Shown here piece by piece: positions 47,754 through 56,512 of a DNA stretch of 64,000 nt. Origin of the DNA: Burkholderiaceae bacterium (lineage in GTDB: Bacteria > Pseudomonadota > Gammaproteobacteria > Burkholderiales > Burkholderiaceae); contig CANHPL010000001.1 of NCBI GenBank assembly GCA_947462685.1, forward strand, positions 186,001 through 250,000. The letters run 5' to 3'. The notes beneath the pieces are model-generated. The model ran no database searches. It was given only the letters and a program-made list of their open reading frames with translations, and was not told the DNA's origin. The position numbers and the translations under genes were made by a program. Numbering within the stretch: position 1 is the stretch's first letter; every line of letters starts with the position of its first letter.

Positions 47754-48038
47754 TTACTTCTTACGCTTGTTTACGCTATCTTTAAATGCTTTACCAGCAG
47801 AAAATTTAACGGTTTTTGATGCTGCAATTTTGATTGCTTCACCAGTCTTCGGATTACGGCCAACACGAGCGGCACGCTTTCCTGAACTAAATGTACCAAA
47901 ACCGATTAACTGAACGTTATCGCCTTTAGTAACAGCTTTTTTAATTGTATCTAATGCAGCATTTAATGCGTGCTCTGCTTTGGCTTTAGATAATTCTGAT
48001 TCGTCAGCAATAGCTGCAACGAGTTCTGCTTTATTCAA
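47754..48038 (-). CDS. hupB: DNA-binding protein HU
   Basis: This 94-aa nucleoid protein has the HU fold with [25 protein letters not shown], the core [22 protein letters not shown] and the beta arm ending in the conserved NP and GKAFKDSVN. It bends DNA without strong sequence preference. hupA and hupB variants cannot be separated by sequence here, so the symbol is conventional. A GGAG precedes the ATG. The 250 bp upstream are AT-rich. Confidence 0.93.
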   Translation of the reverse strand: MNKAELVAAIADESELSKAKAEHALNAALDTIKKAVTKGDNVQLIGFGTFSSGKRAARVGRNPKTGEAIKIAASKTVKFSAGKAFKDSVNKRKK

Positions 48039-48232
48039 ATTATGCTCCTTGAAATGAAATGACTAAAAATATAAACTTATAAAATAAGCGCAAATTAAAC
48101 GCACTTCCATTTTAACCATACTTCATGGGCTTGTGAAACCTTTTATTTAAGGAAAACCCTTATTTTTATTAGCTCTGTAGTTTTTATATGCTTTTAAGGC
48201 TTATTTCATAGACATTTTTATAATGAATATGC

Positions 48233-48262
48233 AAAAAAAATATCACCCAAGTGATATTTTTT
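48233..48262. terminator. Intrinsic terminator downstream of the 48295-48678 gene
   Basis: AAAAAATATCAC pairs with GTGATATTTTTT around CCAA. On the minus strand it ends in a U-run about 33 nt beyond the stop of the hypothetical membrane protein gene. The symmetrical A and T runs make it bidirectional. Confidence 0.8.
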
Positions 48263-48294
48263 TCTTACGATTTATTTAGTTCCCTTCACTGCGC

Positions 48295-48678
48295 CTACTG
48301 CAATATCCCCTCTCGAATATCTGGAGCTCCCTTAATTTTGTTTACAAAATACTCTGTCTCTGCAAAACAATTAGTTGGAATACCCACATGTTGATTGTAT
48401 TCAATTTCCACTCGTTTCCCAATATTGGAAGAAACCATTTTTGCTAGCTCATCATCTCTAACAGAAAAGGAGAATTTCTCTTGATTACCCAACATGCTCC
48501 CAGTAACCAACTCTCCTTCCCAGGTTTTACAAACCCATCCACGCTTAGAGAATTTTTGTAAAAACCCGGCTCGACTTCCTGTTGAATAGGAATAGGATAA
48601 GGTAAGCCATGTGTATAGAACAAACAGAATGATAAGAATAAAAAATACTAATAATAATTTCCTTAAAAAACTAGCCAT
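48295..48678 (-). CDS. Single-pass membrane protein of unknown function
   Basis: I do not recognise the 127-aa protein with certainty. It has one N-terminal membrane helix (LLLVFFILIILFVLYTWLTL), then a ~95-residue outside domain with SYSTGSRAGFLQKFSKRGWVCKTWEGEL, FSFSVRDDELA, VEIEYNQHVGIPTNCFAETEYFVNKI. Two cysteines (in GWVCKT and PTNCFAE) could form a disulfide, and dsbB lies next door on the other strand. A conserved Burkholderiales protein of this shape exists in my memory but without a known role. Own terminator downstream. Confidence 0.7.
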   Translation of the reverse strand: MASFLRKLLLVFFILIILFVLYTWLTLSYSYSTGSRAGFLQKFSKRGWVCKTWEGELVTGSMLGNQEKFSFSVRDDELAKMVSSNIGKRVEIEYNQHVGIPTNCFAETEYFVNKIKGAPDIREGILQ

Positions 48679-48767
48679 TGTTTTCTCCTTTGAGTGACTT
48701 CACTATACCAAGATTATTTTAAAGTTTGTTTTAGCTCTTTTCTATTAAATCCCACTATCATTGAGTC

Positions 48768-49244
48768 ATGTCAAAAAATTCTTATCTATTTCTTTTTGTC
48801 GCATGTTCATGCTTGCTTAGTTTTGCTTTATATATTCAGCATCTTGGCTGGCTTGGGGTTCTCTATCCGCCTTGTCCACTATGTATATTACAAAGAATTG
48901 CTTTTTTGCTGATCGCTGTGATGTGTCTGATGGCGTTTTGTTTTGAAAAAACCAAAAAAATATTTTATTATTTAGCTCTATTAGCTTGCCTTTTAGGCTT
49001 GGTCATCGCATTACGTCATCAATGGGTGATTGCCCATCCAGAATCCTCCTGTGGACTTGATCCTTTAGAGGTGTTTATCAATCAATTTAGCTTCGTGCAA
49101 GCAATTCCGTTTTTCTTCAAAGCGGATGGTTTTTGTAGCATGCCGCTTCCGCCCATACTTTTTCTTTCTGTACCGAGTTGGTCATTATTGTTTTTTTGTA
49201 TATTCTTTATTCTCCTTATCAAAAATTTCCGATTGAAAAATTAA
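48768..49244 (+). CDS. dsbB: Disulfide bond formation protein B
   Basis: DsbB reoxidises DsbA and passes electrons to quinones. The 158-aa inner membrane protein has four hydrophobic segments and both periplasmic redox pairs: Cys36-x-x-Cys39 in YPPCPLCILQR and Cys95/Cys123 in ESSCGLDPLE and DGFCSMP. Length and spacing are normal. It is followed by the GDT1-like transporter after 9 bp. Confidence 0.95.
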   Translation: MSKNSYLFLFVACSCLLSFALYIQHLGWLGVLYPPCPLCILQRIAFLLIAVMCLMAFCFEKTKKIFYYLALLACLLGLVIALRHQWVIAHPESSCGLDPLEVFINQFSFVQAIPFFFKADGFCSMPLPPILFLSVPSWSLLFFCIFFILLIKNFRLKN

Positions 49245-49253
49245 GGCTTATCT

Positions 49254-49835
49254 ATGAGTTTGGAAGCATTGATGGTTAGCACGGCCGTTGTCACTCTCGC
49301 AGAAATGGGGGATAAAACACAATTGCTTGCCTTTCTTCTTGCTGCGCGTTTCAAAAAACCTTTGCCTATCATTGCTGGAATTTTAATAGCCACCATACTG
49401 AACCACGGCCTTGCTGGAGCCCTTGGGGCTTGGATAACTTCTATAATAAGCACCGAACTACTGCGTTGGATTCTTGGTTTTTCATTCCTGGGAATGTCTA
49501 TTTGGACCTTAATTCCGGACAAAATAGATGAAACAGAACAACTATCTATAGCTTCTTATGGAGTATTTCTAACCACCTTAATTGCTTTTTTTCTAGCGGA
49601 GATGGGTGATAAAACACAAATCGCAACCGTTGCATTAGCAGCTAATTACCAGGTGCCATTTACAGTGGTTGTTGGCACAACTTTGGGTATGCTATTTGCT
49701 GATGTACCTGCAGTTTTTTTAGGTAATTCATTTGCTAAACACTTACCTTTACGGCTGATTCGCATGGTTGCAGCAGGTATTTTTGCAATCTTAGGTGCTT
49801 TGATTTTATTCAAAGTAGATCAATTCATTACTTAA
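49254..49835 (+). CDS. GDT1/TMEM165 (UPF0016) family cation transporter
   Basis: The 193-aa membrane protein has six hydrophobic segments in two inverted halves, each with the family signature E-x-G-D-(K/R)-T: LAEMGDKTQLLAFLLAA near residue 15 and LAEMGDKTQIATVALAA near residue 116. Family members exchange Mn2+ or Ca2+ for protons; bacterial members such as MneA export manganese. The metal here is inferred. The gene end overlaps the convergent DUF2721 gene by 8 bp. Confidence 0.9.
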   Translation: MSLEALMVSTAVVTLAEMGDKTQLLAFLLAARFKKPLPIIAGILIATILNHGLAGALGAWITSIISTELLRWILGFSFLGMSIWTLIPDKIDETEQLSIASYGVFLTTLIAFFLAEMGDKTQIATVALAANYQVPFTVVVGTTLGMLFADVPAVFLGNSFAKHLPLRLIRMVAAGIFAILGALILFKVDQFIT

Positions 49836-50307
49836 TCTGCATCGATTGCTTTGAGTGCGGTTTCATTCTTACAGAGTAAGAGGCAATAAAAACCTCCCCC
49901 AATAAGCACATTAATGCCAGGATAAAACAACTAATTCCTCCAATGAAGGTATATAAAACATAATCTGAGATACTCATTTTTCCAGCTATTGTTTCTGCAA
50001 AAAACAACTCTAATATCGTCAAACCTATTTGGATAGCGCATAAGACGAGTAAAGCCATCGAGACATTAACTAAATGAGCTCTCTTCGAGAGATAGTGGAG
50101 CTCCTCGTCATGAAAGCGCTTTAACACCTGCTGATGGTCAGGGTCTTTTTCACTCATAATGTCAAATTGCAAAGCCCTTGACCGATCAATGACTCTAGCA
50201 ATCCGCTGGGTCAACGCGCCAATCATTCCCGCAACGGCCGTCAATAAAAATACCGGTGCAACTGAAAGTTGAATACTCTCACTCAAAAAATTAGGGTTAA
50301 AAGCCAT
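49828..50307 (-). CDS. DUF2721 family membrane protein
   Basis: The 159-aa protein has three hydrophobic segments and the DUF2721 hallmark FLLTAVAGMIGALTQRIARVIDRSRAL, followed by LHYLSKRAHLVNVSMALLVLCA. Role is unknown. The gene has its own upstream region of about 380 bp shared with prfC. Confidence 0.8.
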   Translation of the reverse strand: MAFNPNFLSESIQLSVAPVFLLTAVAGMIGALTQRIARVIDRSRALQFDIMSEKDPDHQQVLKRFHDEELHYLSKRAHLVNVSMALLVLCAIQIGLTILELFFAETIAGKMSISDYVLYTFIGGISCFILALMCLLGEVFIASYSVRMKPHSKQSMQIK

Positions 50308-50712
50308 AAGGTTGATTCCAAAATAAGCTGTTATTCATGATACACCCTAAATTTGGGGCAAAAAATCTCTCATCACTTGAAGAGGGGATCTCTATTCGTG
50401 CTAATTAATATATTAAATTTGTAAATATTTTTTCGCTATTTTCAGCCAATGTATACATCACTTGTTTGATTAACCAAACATTTATAGTTGCAGCTTCATT
50501 TGTCTCACGCTTATAACCTAATTCTTTAGGCAACTCGACACGATGTAAATGGTTGCTTTCTCATCTTAATAATGCCAAATGATTGGTTATGACTTCAAGT
50601 TAATTTATGCCTGAATTTATGAGAAATTGATATTCAATCGAGTGGACGGACTATAATCATTTTTTATAGTTTTGCTGACAATATTTCAATGTGTCAGTTT
50701 TGTTTGATTGAT
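50308..50712. other. Intergenic region before prfC with a 51-codon open stretch of unclear nature
   Basis: On the minus strand, 50560 to 50405 reads as 51 codons plus stop, including LPKELGYKRETNEAATINVW and LIKQVMYTLAEN, which has normal protein composition but no ATG. A one-base frame change would join it to ATG-AGA-AAG-CAA just upstream. It may be a decayed gene, a frameshifted small gene or chance. The rest is AT-rich with no recognisable RNA gene. Confidence 0.3.
50627..50657 (+). promoter_or_regulatory. Predicted sigma70 promoter of prfC
   Basis: A perfect TATAAT lies at 50652-50657 and TTGATA at 50627-50632, 19 bp apart, slightly long. Transcription would start near 50664, giving a leader of about 50 nt before the ATG at 50713. 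Confidence 0.5.
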
Positions 50713-52344
50713 ATGACCAATTCTCCCCCAATCCAAATCATTGCCAAAGAAGTATCTCGCAGAAGAAGTTTTGCGATCATTTCACACCCGGATGCAGGTA
50801 AAACGACCTTAACAGAAAAACTTCTTTTATACGCTGGAGCAATACAGATTGCTGGAAGTGTAAAAGCAAGAAAAGCATCTCGGCACGCAACTTCTGATTG
50901 GATGGAAATTGAAAAACAACGAGGAATTTCCGTTGCAAGTTCTGTGATGCAAATGGAATATCGCGACTGTATCATTAATCTTTTAGATACCCCTGGTCAC
51001 CAAGATTTTTCAGAAGATACCTATCGCGTATTAACTGCAGTTGATTCTGCACTCATGGTAATTGATGCTGCGAATGGCGTTGAATCTCAAACTCGAAGAT
51101 TAATTGATGTTTGTCGCGCTAGAAACACTCCTCTTATTACATTTATTAATAAACTAGATCGTGAGGTCAAGCGGCCTCTAGATTTGATGGATGAAATTGA
51201 GGAAGCCCTTGGCATGGCAGTTGTTCCTATGACTTGGCCCGTTGGTATGGGTAAATCTTTTGCTGGAGTGATTGATATCAGTCAAGAGGCTATGCGAATG
51301 TTTAAAGCTGGTGAAGATCGTGTGGATATAAATACTGATAAAAGTATCAGTATTCATGACCCTGCCTTGGCCTCACAATTAGGTGAATCTTTATCCACCG
51401 CCTTGTCTGAAGTTGAACTGGTACAAGGCGCTATGCCAAGCTTTAATTTAGAGGAGTTTTTGGCAGGGAAACAATCCCCCGTATTTTTTGGCTCCGCAAT
51501 TAATAATTTTGGTGTCCAAGAAATTTTAAATACGCTTGTCGAACTAGCTCCCGCTCCGAAATCAAGGCTAACGATTCAACGTGAAGTATTGCCATCAGAA
51601 AAAAACTTCTCTGCAGTCGTTTTTAAAATTCAAGCAAATATGGATCCTGCACATCGAGATCGTGTAGCCTTTTTAAGGATTTGCTCAGGATATTTTGAGC
51701 GAGGTATGCGTTTAAAGATTTCGCGTAATGGCAAAGAAATAAGAACTAATAATGCACTTTCATTTCTATCGCAACGACGAGACATTTTAGATGAGGCTTT
51801 TCCAGGAGATATTATTGGTTTGCCAAATCATGGTTTGTTACAGCTTGGCGATACCCTTACTGAAGGGGAAAAATTACAATTTACGGGACTACCTTTCTTT
51901 GCCCCAGAAATTTTTAAATTAGTTGAAACGGCAGACCCATTACGCACAAAACAATTAAGAGAAGGCTTAATGCAACTGGGGGAAGAGGGTGCAATTCAAG
52001 TATTTAAGCCATTAGTTGGAACACAGATGCTTTTAGGCGCGTTTGGTCAACTGCAATTTGAAGTTGTCGCCCATCGCCTCAAGAGTGAATACAACGCCGA
52101 AGTTAGATTATTACCTGCTAGATACTCTTTATCCCGGTGGATTAGTTGTAAAGACCCAATCACATTGAAAAAATTTATACAGGAGAACTCGCATCGTATA
52201 AGTGAAGATGTTGTTGGGGCTCCCGTATTTTTAGCTTCTCATAAGTCTGAACTAGAAGTTGCCCAACAGCTTTGGAAAGATATTGAGTTTCATGCGCTAC
52301 GCGAGCATGCTGGTCTCGTATTCCAAAAAGACTTTTCTCAATAA
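50713..52344 (+). CDS. prfC: Peptide chain release factor 3
   Basis: RF3 is the GTPase that removes RF1/RF2 after termination. The protein has the G-domain motifs SHPDAGKTTLTEKLLL, EKQRGISVASSVM, LLDTPGHQDFSEDTYR and FINKLDRE. I start at ATG 50713 (MTNSPPIQII), giving 543 aa; the ATG at 50689 is also in frame but adds MCQFCLID, unlike the family. Neither has a strong ribosome site. The stop directly abuts the convergent Bug gene. Confidence 0.95.
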   Translation: MTNSPPIQIIAKEVSRRRSFAIISHPDAGKTTLTEKLLLYAGAIQIAGSVKARKASRHATSDWMEIEKQRGISVASSVMQMEYRDCIINLLDTPGHQDFSEDTYRVLTAVDSALMVIDAANGVESQTRRLIDVCRARNTPLITFINKLDREVKRPLDLMDEIEEALGMAVVPMTWPVGMGKSFAGVIDISQEAMRMFKAGEDRVDINTDKSISIHDPALASQLGESLSTALSEVELVQGAMPSFNLEEFLAGKQSPVFFGSAINNFGVQEILNTLVELAPAPKSRLTIQREVLPSEKNFSAVVFKIQANMDPAHRDRVAFLRICSGYFERGMRLKISRNGKEIRTNNALSFLSQRRDILDEAFPGDIIGLPNHGLLQLGDTLTEGEKLQFTGLPFFAPEIFKLVETADPLRTKQLREGLMQLGEEGAIQVFKPLVGTQMLLGAFGQLQFEVVAHRLKSEYNAEVRLLPARYSLSRWISCKDPITLKKFIQENSHRISEDVVGAPVFLASHKSELEVAQQLWKDIEFHALREHAGLVFQKDFSQ

Positions 52345-53334
52345 TTATTGTGGCTCAATGTTGGCAGTTTTTACAACTTCACTCCATTTGATTGACTCCG
52401 ATTTGATTAAAGCAGCAAATTCTTCTGGAGTACCTCCACCTACTTCATTGCCTTGCTGCAACATAAAGTCACGCAGTTGTGGGTCTTTCAAGATTTGATT
52501 GACTGCTAAATTCAGCTTATCAATAATTGCTTTAGGTGTTCCTTTTGGAGCAATCAACCCTTGCCAATTATTAACTACAATTTGCGGAAATCCTAACTCA
52601 GTAAAACTTGGTACATCCTTTAATAAAGGTGATCGTGTTTTGCTGGTGATTGCGATTGGTCTTAGCTTTCCAGCCTTAATACTTGGCATAGCAGAATACA
52701 TTTGATCAAACATCATATTGACACTACCGCCCATTAAATCAGTTAAACCTGCTGCGCCACTTTTGTAAGGTACATGTATCATTTCAATATTGGCACTTTG
52801 TTCAAATAGTTCAGCTGATAGTTGATGACTTCCACCAATTCCTCCAGAAGCAAATGTTAATTTACCGGGCTTGGCCTTTGCATCTTTAATCACATCATTA
52901 ATTGAATAGTAGGAAGAATTAGGCTGAACGACCAATACCAAAGGGCCTCTTTCAACTAGGATAATTGGCACCAAATCTTTTTCAGGATCATAGCGTAAAC
53001 TTTTAAATAAAGCCTTATTTACAGCTAGTGGCGCAAAGTTGCCCATACCAATCGTATATCCATCTGGCGCTGCCTTAGCAATATACTCTGTGCCAATATT
53101 TCCACCAGCTCCAGCTTTATTTTCAATAATAACTGGGGTTTTTAGCAGCGTACTCAGTTGAAGCCCGATTTGGCGACTTCTTGAGTCTGCTCCACCACCA
53201 GCGCCATAGGGGACAATAAATGTAATCGGCTTTGTCGGATATTCACTTTGGGAAAATACTTTGGATGAAAAACAACCCAGCAAAATTGGCACAATCAGTA
53301 AAAATCTTCTCATTTTTCCATAATGCATAGTCAT
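52345..53334 (-). CDS. Bug-family (tripartite tricarboxylate type) periplasmic solute-binding protein, 1
   Basis: The 329-aa protein has a signal peptide (RRFLLIVPILLGCFSSKVFSQ) and the Bug/TctC pattern: YPTKPITFIVPYGAGGGADSRSR, NKAGAGGNIGTEYIAKAAPDGYTIGMG, and LPS-like PSFTELGFPQIVVNNWQG. Bug proteins capture carboxylates or related anions. No TctA or TctB membrane protein is nearby, so it is an orphan receptor. Start at 53334, or at Met8 (MRRFLL), undecided. Confidence 0.88.
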   Translation of the reverse strand: MTMHYGKMRRFLLIVPILLGCFSSKVFSQSEYPTKPITFIVPYGAGGGADSRSRQIGLQLSTLLKTPVIIENKAGAGGNIGTEYIAKAAPDGYTIGMGNFAPLAVNKALFKSLRYDPEKDLVPIILVERGPLVLVVQPNSSYYSINDVIKDAKAKPGKLTFASGGIGGSHQLSAELFEQSANIEMIHVPYKSGAAGLTDLMGGSVNMMFDQMYSAMPSIKAGKLRPIAITSKTRSPLLKDVPSFTELGFPQIVVNNWQGLIAPKGTPKAIIDKLNLAVNQILKDPQLRDFMLQQGNEVGGGTPEEFAALIKSESIKWSEVVKTANIEPQ

Positions 53335-53412
53335 TCATCTCCTGTTAAGATTGTCTTTGCTCTAGTATATTTTAAATATTAAAAATTCTCTACTTATAAG
53401 CGACTACTCTAT

Positions 53413-54381
53413 ATGCGACGTCTAAAAATTATTTTAACTATTCTTACTTTTGTCTCTTTATTTTGGGGTACCAGCTATGCTTCAGACTACCCAAATAAGC
53501 CGGTAACTATATTAGCTCCTGTCGCTCCGGGGGGAGGGCTTGATCTTATCGCAAGAACAGTAGCTGAGCGCCTAACTAAAGCCCTAGGACAAAATTTTCT
53601 GGTTGATAACCAAAGTGGTGGTGGGGGTATCATTGCCTCGCAAAAAGCCGCTCGTGCAACTCCCGATGGATACACTTTAATGCTATCCTATGTTGGGACT
53701 CATGGTACCAATCCCGCGGTTCGGAAAATTCCTTATGATGCCGTGAAGGATTTTTCTCCCATCGCCATGGTCGGTGGTACTCCAAATGCACTTGTTGTTT
53801 ATAGTGGCTTGCCTGTTAAGAACTTAAAAGAGTTTATTCAATATGCAAAAGATAATTCGGCCAAGATGAGTTATGGCTCAGCTGGGCCTGGAACTCTTAC
53901 TCATTTAGCCATGGAGCAACTCAAGCAACAATCTGGCTTTGAAAGTACCCACGTTCCTTATAGAGGAATTTCCCCTGCATTCATCGATGTAATTGCAGGT
54001 CAAACCCTTTCGATGATGCCTGGTTTGGCTGCTGCAATGCCTCATATTAAAACGGGCAAAGTCAGGCCTATCGCTGTAACTGGCCCGAAGAGACACCCTT
54101 TAATTCCTGATGTTCCAACGTTTAAAGAGCTAGGACTTGAGGGCTTTGAGGGCGTCCAATGGTATGGTGTTTCTGGTCCAGCCAACTTACCTCCAGCTAT
54201 CATTACACTGCTCAATACTGAAATCAATAAAGCGATTCAAAATCCTGAGCTAAAAGAGCGCTTATCGGGAGAAGCTATCCAAACCATGCCAATGACTCCT
54301 GAGCAATTTGGTCAATATATCAAAGATGATATTGCTCGGTGGAGTAAAATTGCCAAATCTCGAAACATTCAAATAGACTAA
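53413..54381 (+). CDS. Bug-family periplasmic solute-binding protein, 2
   Basis: The 322-aa protein has a signal peptide (LKIILTILTFVSLFWGTSYAS), then YPNKPVTILAPVAPGGGLDLIAR and NQSGGGGIIASQKAARATPDGYTLML. It is closer in style to the third Bug protein than to the first. It lies 4 bp before an MmgE/PrpD gene on the same strand, which suggests that the ligand is processed by that enzyme. No transporter membrane subunits adjoin. Confidence 0.88.
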   Translation: MRRLKIILTILTFVSLFWGTSYASDYPNKPVTILAPVAPGGGLDLIARTVAERLTKALGQNFLVDNQSGGGGIIASQKAARATPDGYTLMLSYVGTHGTNPAVRKIPYDAVKDFSPIAMVGGTPNALVVYSGLPVKNLKEFIQYAKDNSAKMSYGSAGPGTLTHLAMEQLKQQSGFESTHVPYRGISPAFIDVIAGQTLSMMPGLAAAMPHIKTGKVRPIAVTGPKRHPLIPDVPTFKELGLEGFEGVQWYGVSGPANLPPAIITLLNTEINKAIQNPELKERLSGEAIQTMPMTPEQFGQYIKDDIARWSKIAKSRNIQID

Positions 54382-54385
54382 ATAT

Positions 54386-55759
54386 ATGGCCATCAATACA
54401 CAAGTAAATGCGGATCATAACGCTCCTCCAATTACCCAAATCCTCGCTAAATTTATTAGCTCTCATCCGTCGAAAGGCTGGGATGACTCTGTAGACCACG
54501 AAGCACATCGTACGTTTATGAATTGGTTAGGTTGTGCTGTTGGTGCTGCTAAGCATGAGAGTGTTGAAGCTACATTGGCTGCTGTTCAAGAATTTGAATC
54601 CGCGCCCCAGTCGAGTATTTTAGGTAGGTCTGAAAAAGTCGATATGGCCAACGCGGCTCTCATTAATGGCATTAGCTCACACACCTTTGACTTTGATGAT
54701 ACTCATCTTAAAACAATTATTCATCCGGCTGGTCCTGTCGCTTCAGCCATATTAGCCCTTGGAGAAAAAATAGGTGCGACAGGTCGTGAGATCATCGACG
54801 CCCTCGTCATCGGTGTCGATGTTTCTTGCAGAATTGGTAATGTGATGTACCCGGATCATTATGATCGAGGTTGGCATATTACTGGCTCTACAGGAACTTT
54901 AGGTGCTGCGGCAGGATGTGCTCGGTTACTCAAGTTAAGCGAGGCTCAAACTCTAATGGCTTTGGGTATTGCTGCTTCTCAACCTATTGGTTTTCGTGAA
55001 CAATTTGGGACGATGACAAAACCTTTTCACCCAGGTGGTGCTGCTAAAGCTGGATTAACATCAGCCTTAATGGCAAAGCATGGCTTTACCGCAAGTAATA
55101 AGGCTATCGAAGCGCCTCGTGGAATGGTTCAGTCAGTTTCTACTAAATATGACTGGTCTGAAGTAACGACTGAACTCGGCGAACGTTTTGAAATTTCATT
55201 AAATACCTATAAGCCATTTGCATGCGGCATTGTGATTCATCCGAGTATTGATGCGTGTGTTCAACTTCGTAATCAGGGCGTAACCGCTGATAACTTGGAA
55301 CGCTTAGAGCTTAAAGCGCACTCACTGGTCCTAGAACTTACCGGCAAGAAAACACCAAAAGATGGTTTAGAAGGTAAATTTAGTGTTTATCACGGTTGCG
55401 CATGCGGCATAGTGTATGGGCAAGCTACGGAAGATCAATACCATGATGAAATTGTTCAAAGTCCTGAAATGGTGGCTTTACGGGCAAAAGTTCAAGCTAC
55501 AGTAGATAACTCGATTAATGAGGCTTCGGTAGATGTGACGGCATACCTCAAAGATGGTCGCAAACTACATATCTTTGTTGAACATGCGATTGGTTCTTTA
55601 CAAAACCCAATGACAGATGATCATCTCAATCAAAAATTTAGTGATTTAAGTACGCCAATTATTGGGGCAGCCAATACGAGCTCTTTAATTGCCAAGTGTT
55701 GGGATTTAAAAAATTTAAATCAGCTTCAAGATTTACTTCAGTACGCTAAGCCATTTTAA
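54386..55759 (+). CDS. MmgE/PrpD family protein
   Basis: The 457-aa protein belongs to the family of 2-methylcitrate dehydratase PrpD, cis-aconitate decarboxylase and relatives. Segments are GCAVGAAKHESVEA, NGISSHTFDFDDTHLKTIIHPAGPVASAIL, GRIGNVMYPDHYDRGWHITGSTGTLGAAA, and CGIVIHPSIDACVQL. These contain the conserved DFDD/H and G-W-H-x-T-x-x-G-x-x-G signatures. It is not in a prp operon (no prpB or prpC), so a different substrate is likely, possibly the ligand of the upstream Bug protein. Confidence 0.87.
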   Translation: MAINTQVNADHNAPPITQILAKFISSHPSKGWDDSVDHEAHRTFMNWLGCAVGAAKHESVEATLAAVQEFESAPQSSILGRSEKVDMANAALINGISSHTFDFDDTHLKTIIHPAGPVASAILALGEKIGATGREIIDALVIGVDVSCRIGNVMYPDHYDRGWHITGSTGTLGAAAGCARLLKLSEAQTLMALGIAASQPIGFREQFGTMTKPFHPGGAAKAGLTSALMAKHGFTASNKAIEAPRGMVQSVSTKYDWSEVTTELGERFEISLNTYKPFACGIVIHPSIDACVQLRNQGVTADNLERLELKAHSLVLELTGKKTPKDGLEGKFSVYHGCACGIVYGQATEDQYHDEIVQSPEMVALRAKVQATVDNSINEASVDVTAYLKDGRKLHIFVEHAIGSLQNPMTDDHLNQKFSDLSTPIIGAANTSSLIAKCWDLKNLNQLQDLLQYAKPF

Positions 55760-55787
55760 ATCATAGGGCTTGCGCCCTATGATTTAA
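55756..55787. terminator. Palindromic hairpin spanning the stop codons of two convergent genes
   Basis: TTAAATCATAGGGC pairs perfectly with GCCCTATGATTTAA around a TTGC loop (14 bp). The TAA of the MmgE/PrpD gene and the TAA of the convergent cytochrome gene lie at mirror positions in its two arms. There is no long U-run, so termination strength is uncertain. Confidence 0.6.
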
Positions 55788-56326
55788 TGCGCTCGAGTTG
55801 CTTTGGAGAGTAACATCTTTTGCAATGGACCGTCTTTCAACACATACTGTCGCCAAATGGCCATGATGGCATGTGAGCCAATAAATAGATATATTGCGTT
55901 ACCCCAATATACATGGATATATTTGTAAGTCTTTGCAAGCTCGATGTTGGCTTGAGTCAATACTGGATATAAATTGCCGAAATATGGTACGGGGTTTCCT
56001 GCTGATTGCATGAGCAATATCCCGGTCACTGGCATACCCAACATAAATATATACAAACAAAAATGAATACTTTTTTTAAATGCTCTAGATAACGTTTTTT
56101 CTTGTTCAATGGGATTAATAACAAATAACCGAGTAATGATTCTTACTAAAACTACTAGCAATATCATTTGGCCAATAAGCATATGATACGTTTTAAGATC
56201 TACTAGCCATGGGTGATCTCTTGGTACATAATTTTTAATTTCAATTAATAGTAATGCCCCAAGGATTAATGCAAAACTTAACCAATGAAAAAAAATAATC
56301 AGTGGGTGATGGGTTGATTTATTCAT
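55784..56326 (-). CDS. Cytochrome b561-type diheme membrane protein
   Basis: The 180-aa protein has four hydrophobic segments with His residues placed for two b hemes: FFHWLSFALILG, LKTYHMLIGQMILL, and YIHVYWGNAIYLFIGSHAIMAIW. The family moves electrons between quinone and periplasmic or membrane partners; some members bear superoxide oxidase activity. I start at ATG 56326 with AGGAG 4 nt upstream; a 4-codon longer start is weaker. Confidence 0.88.
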   Translation of the reverse strand: MNKSTHHPLIIFFHWLSFALILGALLLIEIKNYVPRDHPWLVDLKTYHMLIGQMILLVVLVRIITRLFVINPIEQEKTLSRAFKKSIHFCLYIFMLGMPVTGILLMQSAGNPVPYFGNLYPVLTQANIELAKTYKYIHVYWGNAIYLFIGSHAIMAIWRQYVLKDGPLQKMLLSKATRAH

Positions 56327-56460
56327 AAAGCTCCTCAAAGTAGGGGTGATAAAAATGGCGTATCTACTTTGATGTCTTTATGTAACTATCGGTGATAGTA
56401 TGGATGCATCTCTACAAATATGTTACTGCAAATTGAGTGTGATCCACTTTTGATAACTTA

Positions 56461-56494
56461 AAAAAAATAAGGTTGATAACAATCAACCTTATTT
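56461..56494 (-). terminator. Intrinsic terminator after the third Bug gene
   Basis: AAATAAGGTTGAT pairs with ATCAACCTTATTT around AACA. On the minus strand the stem is followed by a T-run (TTTTTTT), 20 nt past the stop at 56513. It probably ends the transcript of the catabolic-looking operon. Confidence 0.85.
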
Positions 56495-56512
56495 AGTGGA
56501 GAATAAAAGGCT

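Noticed and set aside
54386-55759. prpD of the methylcitrate cycle
   Set aside because: No prpB, prpC or prpR neighbours and a Bug gene in front; kept as a general MmgE/PrpD family call.
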